Under the pieces are notes generated by a model that worked only from the letters and a program-made list of their open reading frames with translations, was not told the origin of the DNA and made no database searches. From positions 434,001 through 498,000 of the forward strand of contig JBBELK010000105.1 of NCBI GenBank assembly GCA_037783545.1: 64,000 bases of DNA. The letters run 5' to 3'. Shown here piece after piece: positions 35,001 to 50,600 of this stretch (position 1 is the stretch's first letter; every line of letters begins with the position of its first letter). Position numbers and translations under genes: made by a program. Source of the stretch: Henricia sp. BOLD:AAB3569. Lineage: Eukaryota > Echinodermata > Asteroidea > Spinulosida > Echinasteridae.

Positions 35001-38000
35001 TGTCTGGAACCTTATTTCTAAGAAAAATGGACAATTTGGCCAAAATTCAACCAATTTTCTCAAAATCTAAAAACTTTTCAAAATTTCATATTTTATTTTC
35101 TGGATGACCAGTCAATGTTAAATTCAAGGTATATCATCTATGGGTCCTAAGCAACATTTCCTGCAATTTTAAGGAAAATCTAAATCATAACATTTTTGGC
35201 CAAAAATTAAAAAAATCACAAGGGGTTAGCCCATCAATTTTTATCAAAATTGGCCAAAAATTGACGTTTTTGAAAATGTCTTAGAAATGACTCATAATGA
35301 AAATTTAGACTGTCTGGAACCTTATTTCTAAGAAAAATGGACAATTTGGCCATAATTCAACAAATTTTCTCAAAATCTAAAAACTTTTCAAAATTTCATA
35401 TTTTATTTTCTGGATGACCAGTCAATGTTAAATTCAAGGTATATCATCTATGGGTCCTAAGCAACATTTCCTGCAATTTTAAGGAAAATCTAAATCATAA
35501 CATTTTTGGCCAAAAATTAAAAAAATCACAAGGGGTGTTAGCCCATCAATTTTTATCAAAATTGGCCAAAAATTGACGTTTTTGAAAATGTCTTAGAAAT
35601 GACTCATAATGAAAATTTAGACTGTCTGGAACCTTATTTCTAAGAAAAATGGACAATTTGGCCATAATTCAACAAATTTTCTCAAAATCTAAAAACTTTT
35701 CAAAATTTCATATTTTATTTTCTGGATGACCAGTCAATGTTAAATTCAAGGTATATCATCTATGGGTCCTAAGCAACATTTCCTGCAATTTTAAGGAAAA
35801 TCTAAATCATAACATTTTTGGCCAAAAATTAAAAAAATCACAAGGGGTTAGCCCATAAATTTTTATCAAAATTGGCCAAAAATTGACGTTTTTGAAAATG
35901 TCTTAGAAATGACTCATAATGAAAATTTAGACTGTCCGGAACCTTATTTCTAAGAAAAATTGACAATTTGGCCAAAATTCAACCAATTTTCTCAAAATCT
36001 AAAAACTTTTCAAAATTTCATATTTTATTTTCTGGATGACCAGTCAATGTTAAATTCAAGGTATATCATCTATGGGTCCTAAGCAACATTTCCTGCAATT
36101 TTAAGGAAAATCTAAATCATAACATTTTCGGCCAAAAATTAAAAAAATCACAAGGGGTTAGCCCATCAATTTTTATCAAAATTGGCCAAAAATTGACGTT
36201 TTTGAAAATGTCTTAGAAATGACTCATAATGAAAATTTAGACTGTCTGGAACCTTATTTCTAAGAAAAATTGACAATTTGGCCATAATTCAACAAATTTT
36301 CTCAAAATCTAAAAACTTTTTAAAATTTCATATTTTATTTTCTGGATGACCAGTCAATGTTAAATTCAAGGTATATCATCTATGGGTCCTAAGCAACATT
36401 TCCTGCAATTTTAAGGAAAATCTAAATCATAACATTTTTGGCCAAAAATTAAAAAAATCACAAGGGGTTAGCCCATCAATTTTTATCAAAATTGGCCAAA
36501 AATTGACGTTTTTGAAAATGTCTTAGAAATGACTCATAATGAAAATTTAGACTGTCTGGAACCTTATTTCTAAGAAAAATGGACAATTTGGCCAAAATTC
36601 AACCAATTTTCTCAAAATCTAAAAACTTTTCAAAATTTCATATTTTATTTTCTGGATGACCAGTCAATGTTAAATTCAAGGTATATCATCTATGGGTCCT
36701 AAGCAACATTTCCTGCAATTTTAAGGAAAATCTAAATCATAACATTTTTGGCCAAAAATTAAAAAAATCACAAGGGGTTAGCCCATAAATTTTTATCAAA
36801 ATTGGCCAAAAATTGACGTTTTTGAAAATGTCTTAGAAATGACTCATAATGAAAATTTAGACTGTCCGGAACCTTATTTCTAAGAAAAATTGACAATTTG
36901 GCCAAAATTCAACCAATTTTCTCAAAATCTAAAAACTTTTCAAAATTTCATATTTTATTTTCTGGATGACCAGTCAATGTTAAATTCAAGGTATATCATC
37001 TATGGGTCCTAAGCAACATTTCCTGCAATTTTAAGGAAAATCTAAATCATAACATTTTCGGCCAAAAATTAAAAAAATCACAAGGGGTTAGCCCATCAAT
37101 TTTTATCAAAATTGGCCAAAAATTGACGTTTTTGAAAATGTCTTAGAAATGACTCATAATGAAAATTTAGACTGTCTGGAACCTTATTTCTAAGAAAAAT
37201 TGACAATTTGGCCATAATTCAACAAATTTTCTCAAAATCTAAAAACTTTTTAAAATTTCATATTTTATTTTCTGGATGACCAGTCAATGTTAAATTCAAG
37301 GTATATCATCTATGGGTCCTAAGCAACATTTCCTGCAATTTTAAGGAAAATCTAAATCATAACATTTTTGGCCAAAAATTAAAAAAATCACAAGGGGTTA
37401 GCCCATCAATTTTTATCAAAATTGGCCAAAAATTGACGTTTTTGAAAATGTCTTAGAAATGACTCATAATGAAAATTTAGACTGTCTGGAACCTTATTTC
37501 TAAGAAAAATGGACAATTTGGCCAAAATTCAACCAATTTTCTCAAAATCTAAAAACTTTTCAAAATTTCATATTTTATTTTCTGGATGACCAGTCAATGT
37601 TAAATTCAAGGTATATCATCTATGGGTCCTAAGCAACATTTCCTGCAATTTTAAGGAAAATCTAAATCATAACATTTTTGGCCAAAAATTAAAAAAATCA
37701 CAAGGGGTTAGCCCATCAATTTTTATCAAAATTGGCCAAAAATTGACGTTTTTGAAAATGTCTTAGAAATGACTCATAATGAAAATTTAGACTGTCTGGA
37801 ACCTTATTTCTAAGAAAAATGGACAATTTGGCCATAATTCAACAAATTTTCTCAAAATCTAAAAACTTTTCAAAATTTCATATTTTATTTTCTGGATGAC
37901 CAGTCAATGTTAAATTCAAGGTATATCATCTATGGGTCCTAAGCAACATTTCCTGCAATTTTAAGGAAAATCTAAATCATAACATTTTTGGCCAAAAATT

Positions 38001-41000
38001 AAAAAAATCACAAGGGGTGTTAGCCCATCAATTTTTATCAAAATTGGCCAAAAATTGACGTTTTTGAAAATGTCTTAGAAATGACTCATAATGAAAATTT
38101 AGACTGTCTGGAACCTTATTTCTAAGAAAAATGGACAATTTGGCCATAATTCAACAAATTTTCTCAAAATCTAAAAACTTTTCAAAATTTCATATTTTAT
38201 TTTCTGGATGACCAGTCAATGTTAAATTCAAGGTATATCATCTATGGGTCCTAAGCAACATTTCCTGCAATTTTAAGGAAAATCTAAATCATAACATTTT
38301 TGGCCAAAAATTAAAAAAATCACAAGGGGTTAGCCCATAAATTTTTATCAAAATTGGCCAAAAATTGACGTTTTTCAAAATGTCTTAGAAATGACTCATA
38401 ATGAAAATTTAGACTGTCCGGAACCTTATTTCTAAGAAAAATTGACAATTTGGCCAAAATTCAACCAATTTTCTCAAAATCTAAAAACTTTTCAAAATTT
38501 CATATTTTATTTTCTGGATGACCAGTCAATGTTAAATTCAAGGTATATCATCTATGGGTCCTAAGCAACATTTCCTGCAATTTTAAGGAAAATCTAAATC
38601 ATAACATTTTCGGCCAAAAATTAAAAAAATCACAAGGGGTTAGCCCATCAATTTTTATCAAAATTGGCCAAAAATTGACGTTTTTGAAAATGTCTTAGAA
38701 ATGACTCATAATGAAAATTTAGACTGTCTGGAACCTTATTTCTAAGAAAAATTGACAATTTGGCCATAATTCAACAAATTTTCTCAAAATCTAAAAACTT
38801 TTTAAAATTTCATATTTTATTTTCTGGATGACCAGTCAATGTTAAATTCAAGGTATATCATCTATGGGTCCTAAGCAACATTTCCTGCAATTTTAAGGAA
38901 AATCTAAATCATAACATTTTTGGCCAAAAATTAAAAAAATCACAAGGGGTTAGCCCATCAATTTTTATCAAAATTGGCCAAAAATTGACGTTTTTGAAAA
39001 TGTCTTAGAAATGACTCATAATGAAAATTTAGACTGTCTGGAACCTTATTTCTAAGAAAAATGGACAATTTGGCCAAAATTCAACCAATTTTCTCAAAAT
39101 CTAAAAACTTTTCAAAATTTCATATTTTATTTTCTGGATGACCAGTCAATGTTAAATTCAAGGTATATCATCTATGGGTCCTAAGCAACATTTCCTGCAA
39201 TTTTAAGGAAAATCTAAATCATAACATTTTTGGCCAAAAATTAAAAAAATCACAAGGGGTTAGCCCATCAATTTTTATCAAAATTGGCCAAAAATTGACG
39301 TTTTTGAAAATGTCTTAGAAATGACTCATAATGAAAATTTAGACTGTCTGGAACCTTATTTCTAAGAAAAATGGACAATTTGGCCATAATTCAACAAATT
39401 TTCTCAAAATCTAAAAACTTTTCAAAATTTCATATTTTATTTTCTGGATGACCAGTCAATGTTAAATTCAAGGTATATCATCTATGGGTCCTAAGCAACA
39501 TTTCCTGCAATTTTAAGGAAAATCTAAATCATAACATTTTTGGCCAAAAATTAAAAAATCACAAGGGGTGTTAGCCCATCAATTTTTATCAAAATTGGCC
39601 AAAAATTGACGTTTTTGAAAATGTCTTAGAAATGACTCATAATGAAAATTTAGACTGTCTGGAACCTTATTTCTAAGAAAAATGGACAATTTGGCCATAA
39701 TTCAACAAATTTTCTCAAAATCTAAAAACTTTTCAAAATTTCATATTTTATTTTCTGGATGACCAGTCAATGTTAAATTCAAGGTATATCATCTATGGGT
39801 CCTAAGCAACATTTCCTGCAATTTTAAGGAAAATCTAAATCATAACATTTTTGGCCAAAAATTAAAAAAATCACAAGGGGTTAGCCCATAAATTTTTATC
39901 AAAATTGGCCAAAAATTGACGTTTTTGAAAATGTCTTAGAAATGACTCATAATGAAAATTTAGACTGTCCGGAACCTTATTTCTAAGAAAAATTGACAAT
40001 TTGGCCAAAATTCAACCAATTTTCTCAAAATCTAAAAACTTTTCAAAATTTCATATTTTATTTTCTGGATGACCAGTCAATGTTAAATTCAAGGTATATC
40101 ATCTATGGGTCCTAAGCAACATTTCCTGCAATTTTAAGGAAAATCTAAATCATAACATTTTCGGCCAAAAATTAAAAAAATCACAAGGGGTTAGTTAGCC
40201 CATCAATTTTTATCAAAATTGGCCAAAAATTGACGTTTTTGAAAATGTCTTAGAAATGACTCATAATGAAAATTTAGACTGTCTGGAACCTTATTTCTAA
40301 GAAAAATTGACAATTTGGCCATAATTCAACAAATTTTCTCAAAATCTAAAAACTTTTTAAAATTTCATATTTTATTTTCTGGATGACCAGTCAATGTTAA
40401 ATTCAAGGTATATCATCTATGGGTCCTAAGCAACATTTCCTGCAATTTTAAGGAAAATCTAAATCATAACATTTTTGGCCAAAAATTAAAAAAATCACAA
40501 GGGGTTAGCCCATCAATTTTTATCAAAATTGGCCAAAAATTGACGTTTTTGAAAATGTCTTAGAAATGACTCATAATGAAAATTTAGACTGTCTGGAACC
40601 TTATTTCTAAGAAAAATGGACAATTTGGCCAAAATTCAACCAATTTTCTCAAAATCTAAAAACTTTTCAAAATTTCATATTTTATTTTCTGGATGACCAG
40701 TCAATGTTAAATTCAAGGTATATCATCTATGGGTCCTAAGCAACATTTCCTGCAATTTTAAGGAAAATCTAAATCATAACATTTTTGGCCAAAAATTAAA
40801 AAAATCACAAGGGGTGTTAGCCCATCAATTTTTATCAAAATTGGCCAAAAATTGACGTTTTTGAAAATGTCTTAGAAATGACTCATAATGAAAATTTAGA
40901 CTGTCTGGAACCTTATTTCTAAGAAAAATGGACAATTTGGCCATAATTCAACAAATTTTCTCAAAATCTAAAAACCTTTCAAAATTTCATATTTTATTTT

Positions 41001-44000
41001 CTGGATGACCAGTCAATGTTAAATTCAAGGTATATCATCTATGGGTCCTAAGCAACATTTCCTGCAATTTTAAGGAAAATCTAAATCATAACATTTTCGG
41101 CCAAAAATTAAAAAAATCACAAGGGGTTAGCCCATCAATTTTTATCAAAATTGGCCAAAAATTGACGTTTTTGAAAATGTCTTAGAAATGACTCATAATG
41201 AAAATTTAGACAGTCCGGAACCTTATTTCTAAGAAAAATTGACAATTTGGCCAAAATTCAACCAATTTTCTCAAAATCTAAAAACTTTTCAAAATTTCAT
41301 ATTTTATTTTCTGGATGACCAGTCAATGTTAAATTCAAGGTATATCATCTATGGGTCCTAAGCAACATTTCCTGCAATTTTAAGGAAAATCTAAATCATA
41401 ACATTTTTGGCCAAAAATTGAAAAAATCACAAGGGGTTAGCCCATCAATTTTTATCAAAATTGGCCAAAAATTGACGTTTTTGAAAATGTCTTAGAAATG
41501 ACTCATAATGAAAATTTAGACTGTCTGGAACCTTATTTCTAAGAAAAATTGACAATTTGGCCATAATTCAACAAATTTTCTCAAAATCTAAAAACTTTTC
41601 AAAATTTCATATTTTATTTTCTGGATGACCAGTCAATGTTAAATTCAAGGTATATCATCTATGGGTCCTAAGCAACATTTCCTGCAATTTTAAGGAAAAT
41701 CTAAATCATAACATTTTTGGCCAAAAATTATCAAATTTTTGGCCAAAAATTAAAAATTATCAAAATTGGCCAAAAATTGACGTTTTTGAAAATGTCTTAG
41801 AAATGACTCATAATGAAAATGTAGACTGTCCGGAACCTTATTTCTAAGAAAAATTGACAATTTGGCCAAAATTCAACCAATTTTCTCAAAATCTAAAAAC
41901 TTTTCAAAATTTCATATTTTATTTTCTGGATGACCAGTCAATGTTAAATTCAAGGTATATCATCTATGGGTCCTAAGCAACATTTCCTGCAATTTTAAGG
42001 AAAATCTAAATCATAACATTTTTGGCCAAAAATTAAAAAAATCACAAGGGGTTAGCCCATAAATTTTTATAAAAATTGGCCAAAAATTGACGTTTTTGAA
42101 AATGTCTTAGAAATGACTCATAATGAAAATTTAGACTGTCCGGAACCTTATTTCTAAGAAAAATTGACAATTTGGCCAAAATTCAACAAATTTTCTCAAA
42201 ATCTAAAAACTTTTCAAAATTTCATATTTTATTTTCTGGATGACCAGTCAATGTTAAATTCAAGGTATATCATCTATGGGTCCTAAGCAACATTTCCTGC
42301 AATTTTAAGGAAAATCTAAATCATAACATTTTCGGCCAAAAATTAAAAAAATCACAAGGGGTTAGCCCATCAATTTTTATCAAAATTGGCCAAAAATTCA
42401 CGTTTTTGAAAATGTCTTAGAAATGACTCATAATGAAAATTTAGACTGTCCGGAACCTTATTTCTAAGAAAAATTGACAATTTGGCCAAAATTCAACCAA
42501 TTTTCTCAAAATCTAAAAACTTTTCAAAATTTCATATTTTATTTTCTGGATGACCAGTCAATGTTAAATTCAAGGTATATCATCTATGGGTCCTAAGCAA
42601 CATTTCCTGCAATTTTAAGGAAAATCTAAATCATAACATTTTTGGCCAAAAATTAAAAAAATCACAAGGGGTTAGCCCATCAATTTTTATCAAAATTGGC
42701 CAAAAATTGACGTTTTTGAAAATGTCTTAGAAATGACTCATAATGAAAATTTAGACTGTCTGGAACCTTATTTCTAAGAAAAATGGACAATTTGGCCATA
42801 ATTCAACAAATTTTCTCAAAATCTAAAAACTTTTCAAAATTTCATATTTTATTTTCTGGATGACCAGTCAATGTTAAATTCAAGGTATATCATCTATGGG
42901 TCCTAAGCAACATTTCCTGCAATTTTAAGGAAAATCTAAATCATAACATTTTTGGCCAAAAATTAAAAAAATCACAAGGGGTTAGCCCATCAATTTTTAT
43001 CAAAATTGGCAAAAAATTGACGTTTTTGAAAATGTCTTAGAAATGACTCATAATGAAAATTTAGACTGTCTGGAACCTTATTTCTAAGAAAAATGGACAA
43101 TTTGGCCATAATTCAACAAATTTTCTCAAAATCTAAAAACTTTTCAAAATTTCATATTTTATTTTCTGGATGACCAGTCAATGTTAAATTCAAGGTATAT
43201 CATCTATGGGTCCTAAGCAACATTTCCTGCAATTTTAAGGAAAATCTAAATCATAACATTTTTGGCCAAAAATTAAAAAAATCACAAGGGGTTAGCCCAT
43301 AAATTTTTATCAAAATTGGCCAAAAATTGACGTTTTTGAAAATGTCTTAGAAATGACTCATAATGAAAATTTAGACTGTCCGGAACCTTATTTCTAAGAA
43401 AAATTGACAATTTGGCCAAAATTCAACAAATTTTCTCAAAATCTAAAAACTTTTCAAAATTTCATATTTTATTTTCTGGATGACCAGTCAATGTTAAATT
43501 CAAGGTATATCATCTATGGGTCCTAAGCAACATTTCCTGCAATTTTAAGGAAAATCTAAATCATAACATTTTCGGCCAAAAATTAAAAAAATCACAAGGG
43601 GTTAGCCCATCAATTTTTATCAAAATTGGCCAAAAATTGACGTTTTTGAAAATGTCTTAGAAATGACTCATAATGAAAATTTAGACTGTCCGGAACCTTA
43701 TTTCTAAGAAAAATTGACAATTTGGCCAAAATTCAACCAATTTTCTCAAAATCTAAAAACTTTTCAAAATTTCATATTTTATTTTCTGGATGACCAGTCA
43801 ATGTTAAATTCAAGGTATATCATCTATGGGTCCTAAGCAACATTTCCTGCAATTTTAAGGAAAATCTAAATCATAACATTTTTGGCCAAAAATTAAAAAA
43901 ATCACAAGGGGTTAGCCCATCAATTTTTATCAAAATTGGCCAAAAATTGACGTTTTTGAAAATGTCTTAGAAATGACTCATAATGAAAATTTAGACTGTC

Positions 44001-47000
44001 TGGAACCTTATTTCTAAGAAAAATGGACAATTTGGCCATAATTCAACAAATTTTCTCAAAATCTAAAAACTTTTCAAAATTTCATATTTTATTTTCTGGA
44101 TGACCAGTCAATGTTAAATTCAAGGTATATCATCTATGGGTCCTAAGCAACATTTCCTGCAATTTTAAGGAAAATCTAAATCATAACATTTTTGGCCAAA
44201 AATTAAAAAAATCACAAGGGGTTAGCCCATCAATTTTTATCAAAATTGGCCAAAAATTGACGTTTTTGAAAATGTCTTAGAAATGACTCATAATGAAAAT
44301 TTAGACTGTCCGGAACCTTATTTCTAAGAAAATTTGACAATTTGGCCAAAATTCAACCAATTTTCTCAAAATCTAAAAACTTTTCAAAATTTCATATTTT
44401 ATTTTCTGGATGACCAGTCAATGTTAAATTCAAGGTATATCATCTATGGGTCCTAAGCAACATTTCCTGCAATTTTAAGGAAAATCTAAATCATAACATT
44501 TTTGGCCAAAAATTAAAAAAATCACAAGGGGTTAGCCCATCAATTTTTATCAAAATTGGCCAAAAATTGACGTTTTTGAAAATGTCTTAGAAATGACTCA
44601 TAATGAAAATTTAGACTGTCTGGAACCTTATTTCTAAGAAAAATTGACAATTTGGCCAAAATTCAACCAATTTTCTCAAAATCTAAAAACCTTTCAAAAT
44701 TTCATATTTTATTTTCTGGATGACCAGTCAATGTTAAATTCAAGGTATATCATCTATGGGTCCTAAGCAACATTTCCTGCAATTTTAAGGAAAATCTAAA
44801 TCATAACATTTTTGGCCAAAAATTAAAAAAATCACAAGGGGTTAGCCCATCAATTTTTATCAAAATTGGCCAAAAATTGACGTTTTTGAAAATGTCTTAG
44901 AAATGACTCATAATGAAAATTTAGACTGTCTGGAACCTTATTTCTAAGAAAAATTGACAATTTGGCCAAAATTCAACAAATTTTCTCAAAATCTAAAAAC
45001 TTTTCAAAATTTCATATTTTATTTTCTGGATGACCAGTCAATGTTAAATTCAAGGTATATCATCTATGGGTCCTAAGCAACATTTCCTGCAATTTTAAGG
45101 AAAATCTAAATCATAACATTTTTGGCCAAAAATTAAAAAAATCACAAGGGGCCAAAAATTGGCCAAAAATTGACGTTTTTGAAAATGTCTTAGAAATGAC
45201 TCATAATGAAAATTTAGACTGTCCGGAACCTTATTTCTAAGAAAAATTGACAATTTGGCCAAAATTCAACAAATTTTCTCAAAATCTAAAAACTTTTCAA
45301 AATTTCATATTTTATTTTCTGGATGACCAGTCAATGTTAAATTCAAGGTATATCATCTATGGGTCCTAAGCAACATTTCCTGCAATTTTAAGGAAAATCT
45401 AAATCATAACATTTTTGGCCAAAAATTAAAAAAATCACAAGGGGTTAGCCCATCAATTTTTATCAAAATTGGCCAAAAATTGACGTTTTTGAAAATGTCT
45501 TAGAAATGACTCATAATGAAAATTTAGACTGTCTGGAACCTTATTTCTAAGAAAAATTGACAATTTGGCCAAAATTCAACAAATTTTCTCAAAATCTAAA
45601 AACTTTTCAAAATTTCATATTTTATTTTCTGGATGACCAGTCAATGTTAAATTCAAGGTATATCATCTATGGGTCCTAAGCAACATTTCCTGCAATTTTA
45701 AGGAAAATCTAAATCATAACATTTTTGGCCAAAAATTAAAAAAATCACAAGGGGCCAAAAATTGGCCAAAAATTGACGTTTTTGAAAATGTCTTAGAAAT
45801 GACTCATAATGAAAATTTAGACTGTCCGGAACCTTATTTCTAAGAAAAATTGACAATTTGGCCAAAATTCAACAAATTTTCTCAAAATCTAAAAACTTTT
45901 CAAAATTTCATATTTTATTTTCTGGATGACCAGTCAATGTTAAATTCAAGGTATATCATCTATGGGTCCTAAGCAACATTTCCTGCAATTTTAAGGAAAA
46001 TCTAAATCATAACATTTTCGGCCAAAAATTAAAAAAATCACAAGGGGTTAGCCCATCAATTTTTATCAAAATTGGCCAAAAATTGACGTTTTTGAAAATG
46101 TCTTAGAAATGACTCATAATGAAAATTTAGACTGTCCGGAACCTTATTTCTAAGAAAAATTGACAATTTAGCCAAAATTCAACCAATTTTCTCAAAATCT
46201 AAAAACTTTTCAAAATTTCATATTTTATTTTCTGGATGACCAGTCAATGTTAAATTCAAGGTATATCATCTATGGGTCCTAAGCAACATTTCCTGCAATT
46301 TTAAGGAAAATCTAAATCATAACATTTTTGGCCAAAAATTAAAAAAATCACAAGGGGTTAGCCCATCAATTTTTATCAAAATTGGCCAAAAATTGACGTT
46401 TTTGAAAATGTCTTAGAAATGACTCATAATGAAAATTTAGACTGTCTGGAACCTTATTTCTAAGAAAAATGGACAATTTGGCCATAATTCAACAAATTTT
46501 CTCAAAATCTAAAAACTTTTCAAAATTTCATATTTTATTTTCTGGATGACCAGTCAATGTTAAATTCAAGGTATATCATCTATGGGTCCTAAGCAACATT
46601 TCCTGCAATTTTAAGGAAAATCTAAATCATAACATTTTCGGCCAAAAATTAAAAAAATCACAAGGGGTTAGCCCATCAATTTTTATCAAAATTGGCCAAA
46701 AATTGACGTTTTTGAAAATGTCTTAGAAATGACTCATAATGAAAATTTAGACTGTCCGGAACCTTATTTCTAAGAAAAATTGACAATTTGGCCAAAATTC
46801 AACCAATTTTCTCAAAATCTAAAAACTTTTCAAAATTTCATATTTTATTTTCTGGATGACCAGTCAATGTTAAATTCAAGGTATATCATCTATGGGTCCT
46901 AAGCAACATTTCCTGCAATTTTAAGGAAAATCTAAATCATAACATTTTTGGCCAAAAATTAAAAAAATCACAAGGGGTTAGCCCATCAATTTTTATCAAA

Positions 47001-47661
47001 ATTGGCCAAAAATTGACGTTTTTGAAAATGTCTTAGAAATGACTCATAATGAAAATTTAGACTGTCTGGAACCTTATTTCTAAGAAAAATGGACAATTTG
47101 GCCATAATTCAACAAATTTTCTCAAAATCTAAAAACTTTTCAAAATTTCATATTTTATTTTCTGGATGACCAGTCAATGTTAAATTCAAGGTATATCATC
47201 TATGGGTCCTAAGCAACATTTCCTGCAATTTTAAGGAAAATCTAAATCATAACATTTTTGGCCAAAAATTAAAAAAATCACAAGGGGTTAGCCCATCAAT
47301 TTTTATCAAAATTGGCCAAAAATTGACGTTTTTGAAAATGTCTTAGAAATGACTCATAATGAAAATTTAGACTGTCCGGAACCTTATTTCTAAGAAAATT
47401 TGACAATTTGGCCAAAATTCAACCAATTTTCTCAAAATCTAAAAACTTTTCAAAATTTCATATTTTATTTTCTGGATGACCAGTCAATGTTAAATTCAAG
47501 GTATATCATCTATGGGTCCTAAGCAACATTTCCTGCAATTTTAAGGAAAATCTAAATCATAACATTTTTGGCCAAAAATTAAAAAAATCACAAGGGGTTA
47601 GCCCATCAATTTTTATCAAAATTGGCCAAAAATTGACGTTTTTGAAAATGTCTTAGAAATG

Positions 47662-50600
47662 ACTCATAATGAAAATTTAGACTGTCTGGAACCTTATTTC
47701 TAAGAAAAATTGACAATTTGGCCAAAATTCAACCAATTTTCTCAAAATCTAAAAACCTTTCAAAATTTCATATTTTATTTTCTGGATGACCAGTCAATGT
47801 TAAATTCAAGGTATATCATCTATGGGTCCTAAGCAACATTTCCTGCAATTTTAAGGAAAATCTAAATCATAACATTTTTGGCCAAAAATTAAAAAAATCA
47901 CAAGGGGTTAGCCCATCAATTTTTATCAAAATTGGCCAAAAATTGACGTTTTTGAAAATGTCTTAGAAATGACTCATAATGAAAATTTAGACTGTCTGGA
48001 ACCTTATTTCTAAGAAAAATTGACAATTTGGCCAAAATTCAACAAATTTTCTCAAAATCTAAAAACTTTTCAAAATTTCATATTTTATTTTCTGGATGAC
48101 CAGTCAATGTTAAATTCAAGGTATATCATCTATGGGTCCTAAGCAACATTTCCTGCAATTTTAAGGAAAATCTAAATCATAACATTTTTGGCCAAAAATT
48201 AAAAAAATCACAAGGGGCCAAAAATTGGCCAAAAATTGACGTTTTTGAAAATGTCTTAGAAATGACTCATAATGAAAATTTAGACTGTCCGGAACCTTAT
48301 TTCTAAGAAAAATTGACAATTTGGCCAAAATTCAACAAATTTTCTCAAAATCTAAAAACTTTTCAAAATTTCATATTTTATTTTCTGGATGACCAGTCAA
48401 TGTTAAATTCAAGGTATATCATCTATGGGTCCTAAGCAACATTTCCTGCAATTTTAAGGAAAATCTAAATCATAACATTTTCGGCCAAAAATTAAAAAAA
48501 TCACAAGGGGTTAGCCCATCAATTTTTATCAAAATTGGCCAAAAATTGACGTTTTTGAAAATGTCTTAGAAATGACTCATAATGAAAATTTAGACTGTCC
48601 GGAACCTTATTTCTAAGAAAAATTGACAATTTAGCCAAAATTCAACCAATTTTCTCAAAATCTAAAAACTTTTCAAAATTTCATATTTTATTTTCTGGAT
48701 GACCAGTCAATGTTAAATTCAAGGTATATCATCTATGGGTCCTAAGCAACATTTCCTGCAATTTTAAGGAAAATCTAAATCATAACATTTTTGGCCAAAA
48801 ATTAAAAAAATCACAAGGGGTTAGCCCATCAATTTTTATCAAAATTGGCCAAAAATTGACGTTTTTGAAAATGTCTTAGAAATGACTCATAATGAAAATT
48901 TAGACTGTCTGGAACCTTATTTCTAAGAAAAATGGACAATTTGGCCATAATTCAACAAATTTTCTCAAAATCTAAAAACTTTTCAAAATTTCATATTTTA
49001 TTTTCTGGATGACCAGTCAATGTTAAATTCAAGGTATATCATCTATGGGTCCTAAGCAACATTTCCTGCAATTTTAAGGAAAATCTAAATCATAACATTT
49101 TTGGCCAAAAATTAAAAAAATCACAAGGGGTTAGCCCATCAATTTTTATCAAAATTGGCCAAAAATTGACGTTTTTGAAAATGTCTTAGAAATGACTCAT
49201 AATGAAAATTTAGACTGTCCGGAACCTTATTTCTAAGAAAATTTGACAATTTGGCCAAAATTCAACCAATTTTCTCAAAATCTAAAAACTTTTCAAAATT
49301 TCATATTTTATTTTCTGGATGACCAGTCAATGTTAAATTCAAGGTATATCATCTATGGGTCCTAAGCAACATTTCCTGCAATTTTAAGGAAAATCTAAAT
49401 CATAACATTTTTGGCCAAAAATTAAAAAAATCACAAGGGGTTAGCCCATCAATTTTTATCAAAATTGGCCAAAAATTGACGTTTTTGAAAATGTCTTAGA
49501 AATGACTCATAATGAAAATTTAGACTGTCTGGAACCTTATTTCTAAGAAAAATTGACAATTTGGCCAAAATTCAACCAATTTTCTCAAAATCTAAAAACC
49601 TTTCAAAATTTCATATTTTATTTTCTGGATGACCAGTCAATGTTAAATTCAAGGTATATCATCTATGGGTCCTAAGCAACATTTCCTGCAATTTTAAGGA
49701 AAATCTAAATCATAACATTTTTGGCCAAAAATTAAAAAAATCACAAGGGGTTAGCCCATCAATTTTTATCAAAATTGGCCAAAAATTGACGTTTTTGAAA
49801 ATGTCTTAGAAATGACTCATAATGAAAATTTAGACTGTCTGGAACCTTATTTCTAAGAAAAATTGACAATTTGGCCAAAATTCAACAAATTTTCTCAAAA
49901 TCTAAAAACTTTTCAAAATTTCATATTTTATTTTCTGGATGACCAGTCAATGTTAAATTCAAGGTATATCATCTATGGGTCCTAAGCAACATTTCCTGCA
50001 ATTTTAAGGAAAATCTAAATCATAACATTTTTGGCCAAAAATTAAAAAAATCACAAGGGGTTAGCCCATCAATTTTTATCAAAATTGGCCAAAAATTGAC
50101 GTTTTTGAAAATGTCTTAGAAATGACTCATAATGAAAATTTAGACTGTCTGGAACCTTATTTCTAAGAAAATTTGAAATTTGGCCAAAAAAGGACAAATT
50201 TTCTCAAAATCTAAAAAAATTCAAATTTCCCATTTTATTTTCTGGATGACCAGTCAAGGTTAAATTCAAGGAATATCATCTATGGGTCCTAAGCAACATT
50301 TCCTGCAATTTTAAGATAAATCATCAAATGACTCATAATGAAAATTTAGACTGTCTGGAACCTTATTTCTAAGAAAAATTGACAATTTGGCCAAAATTCA
50401 ACCAATTTTCTCAAAATCTAAAAACCTTTCAAAATTTCATATTTTATTTTCTGGATGACCAGTCAATGTTAAATTCAAGGTATATCATCTATGGGTCCTA
50501 AGCAACATTTCCTGCAATTTTAAGGAAAATCTAAATCATAACATTTTTGGCCAAAAATTAAAAAAATCACAAGGGGTTAGCCCATCAATTTTTATCAAAA

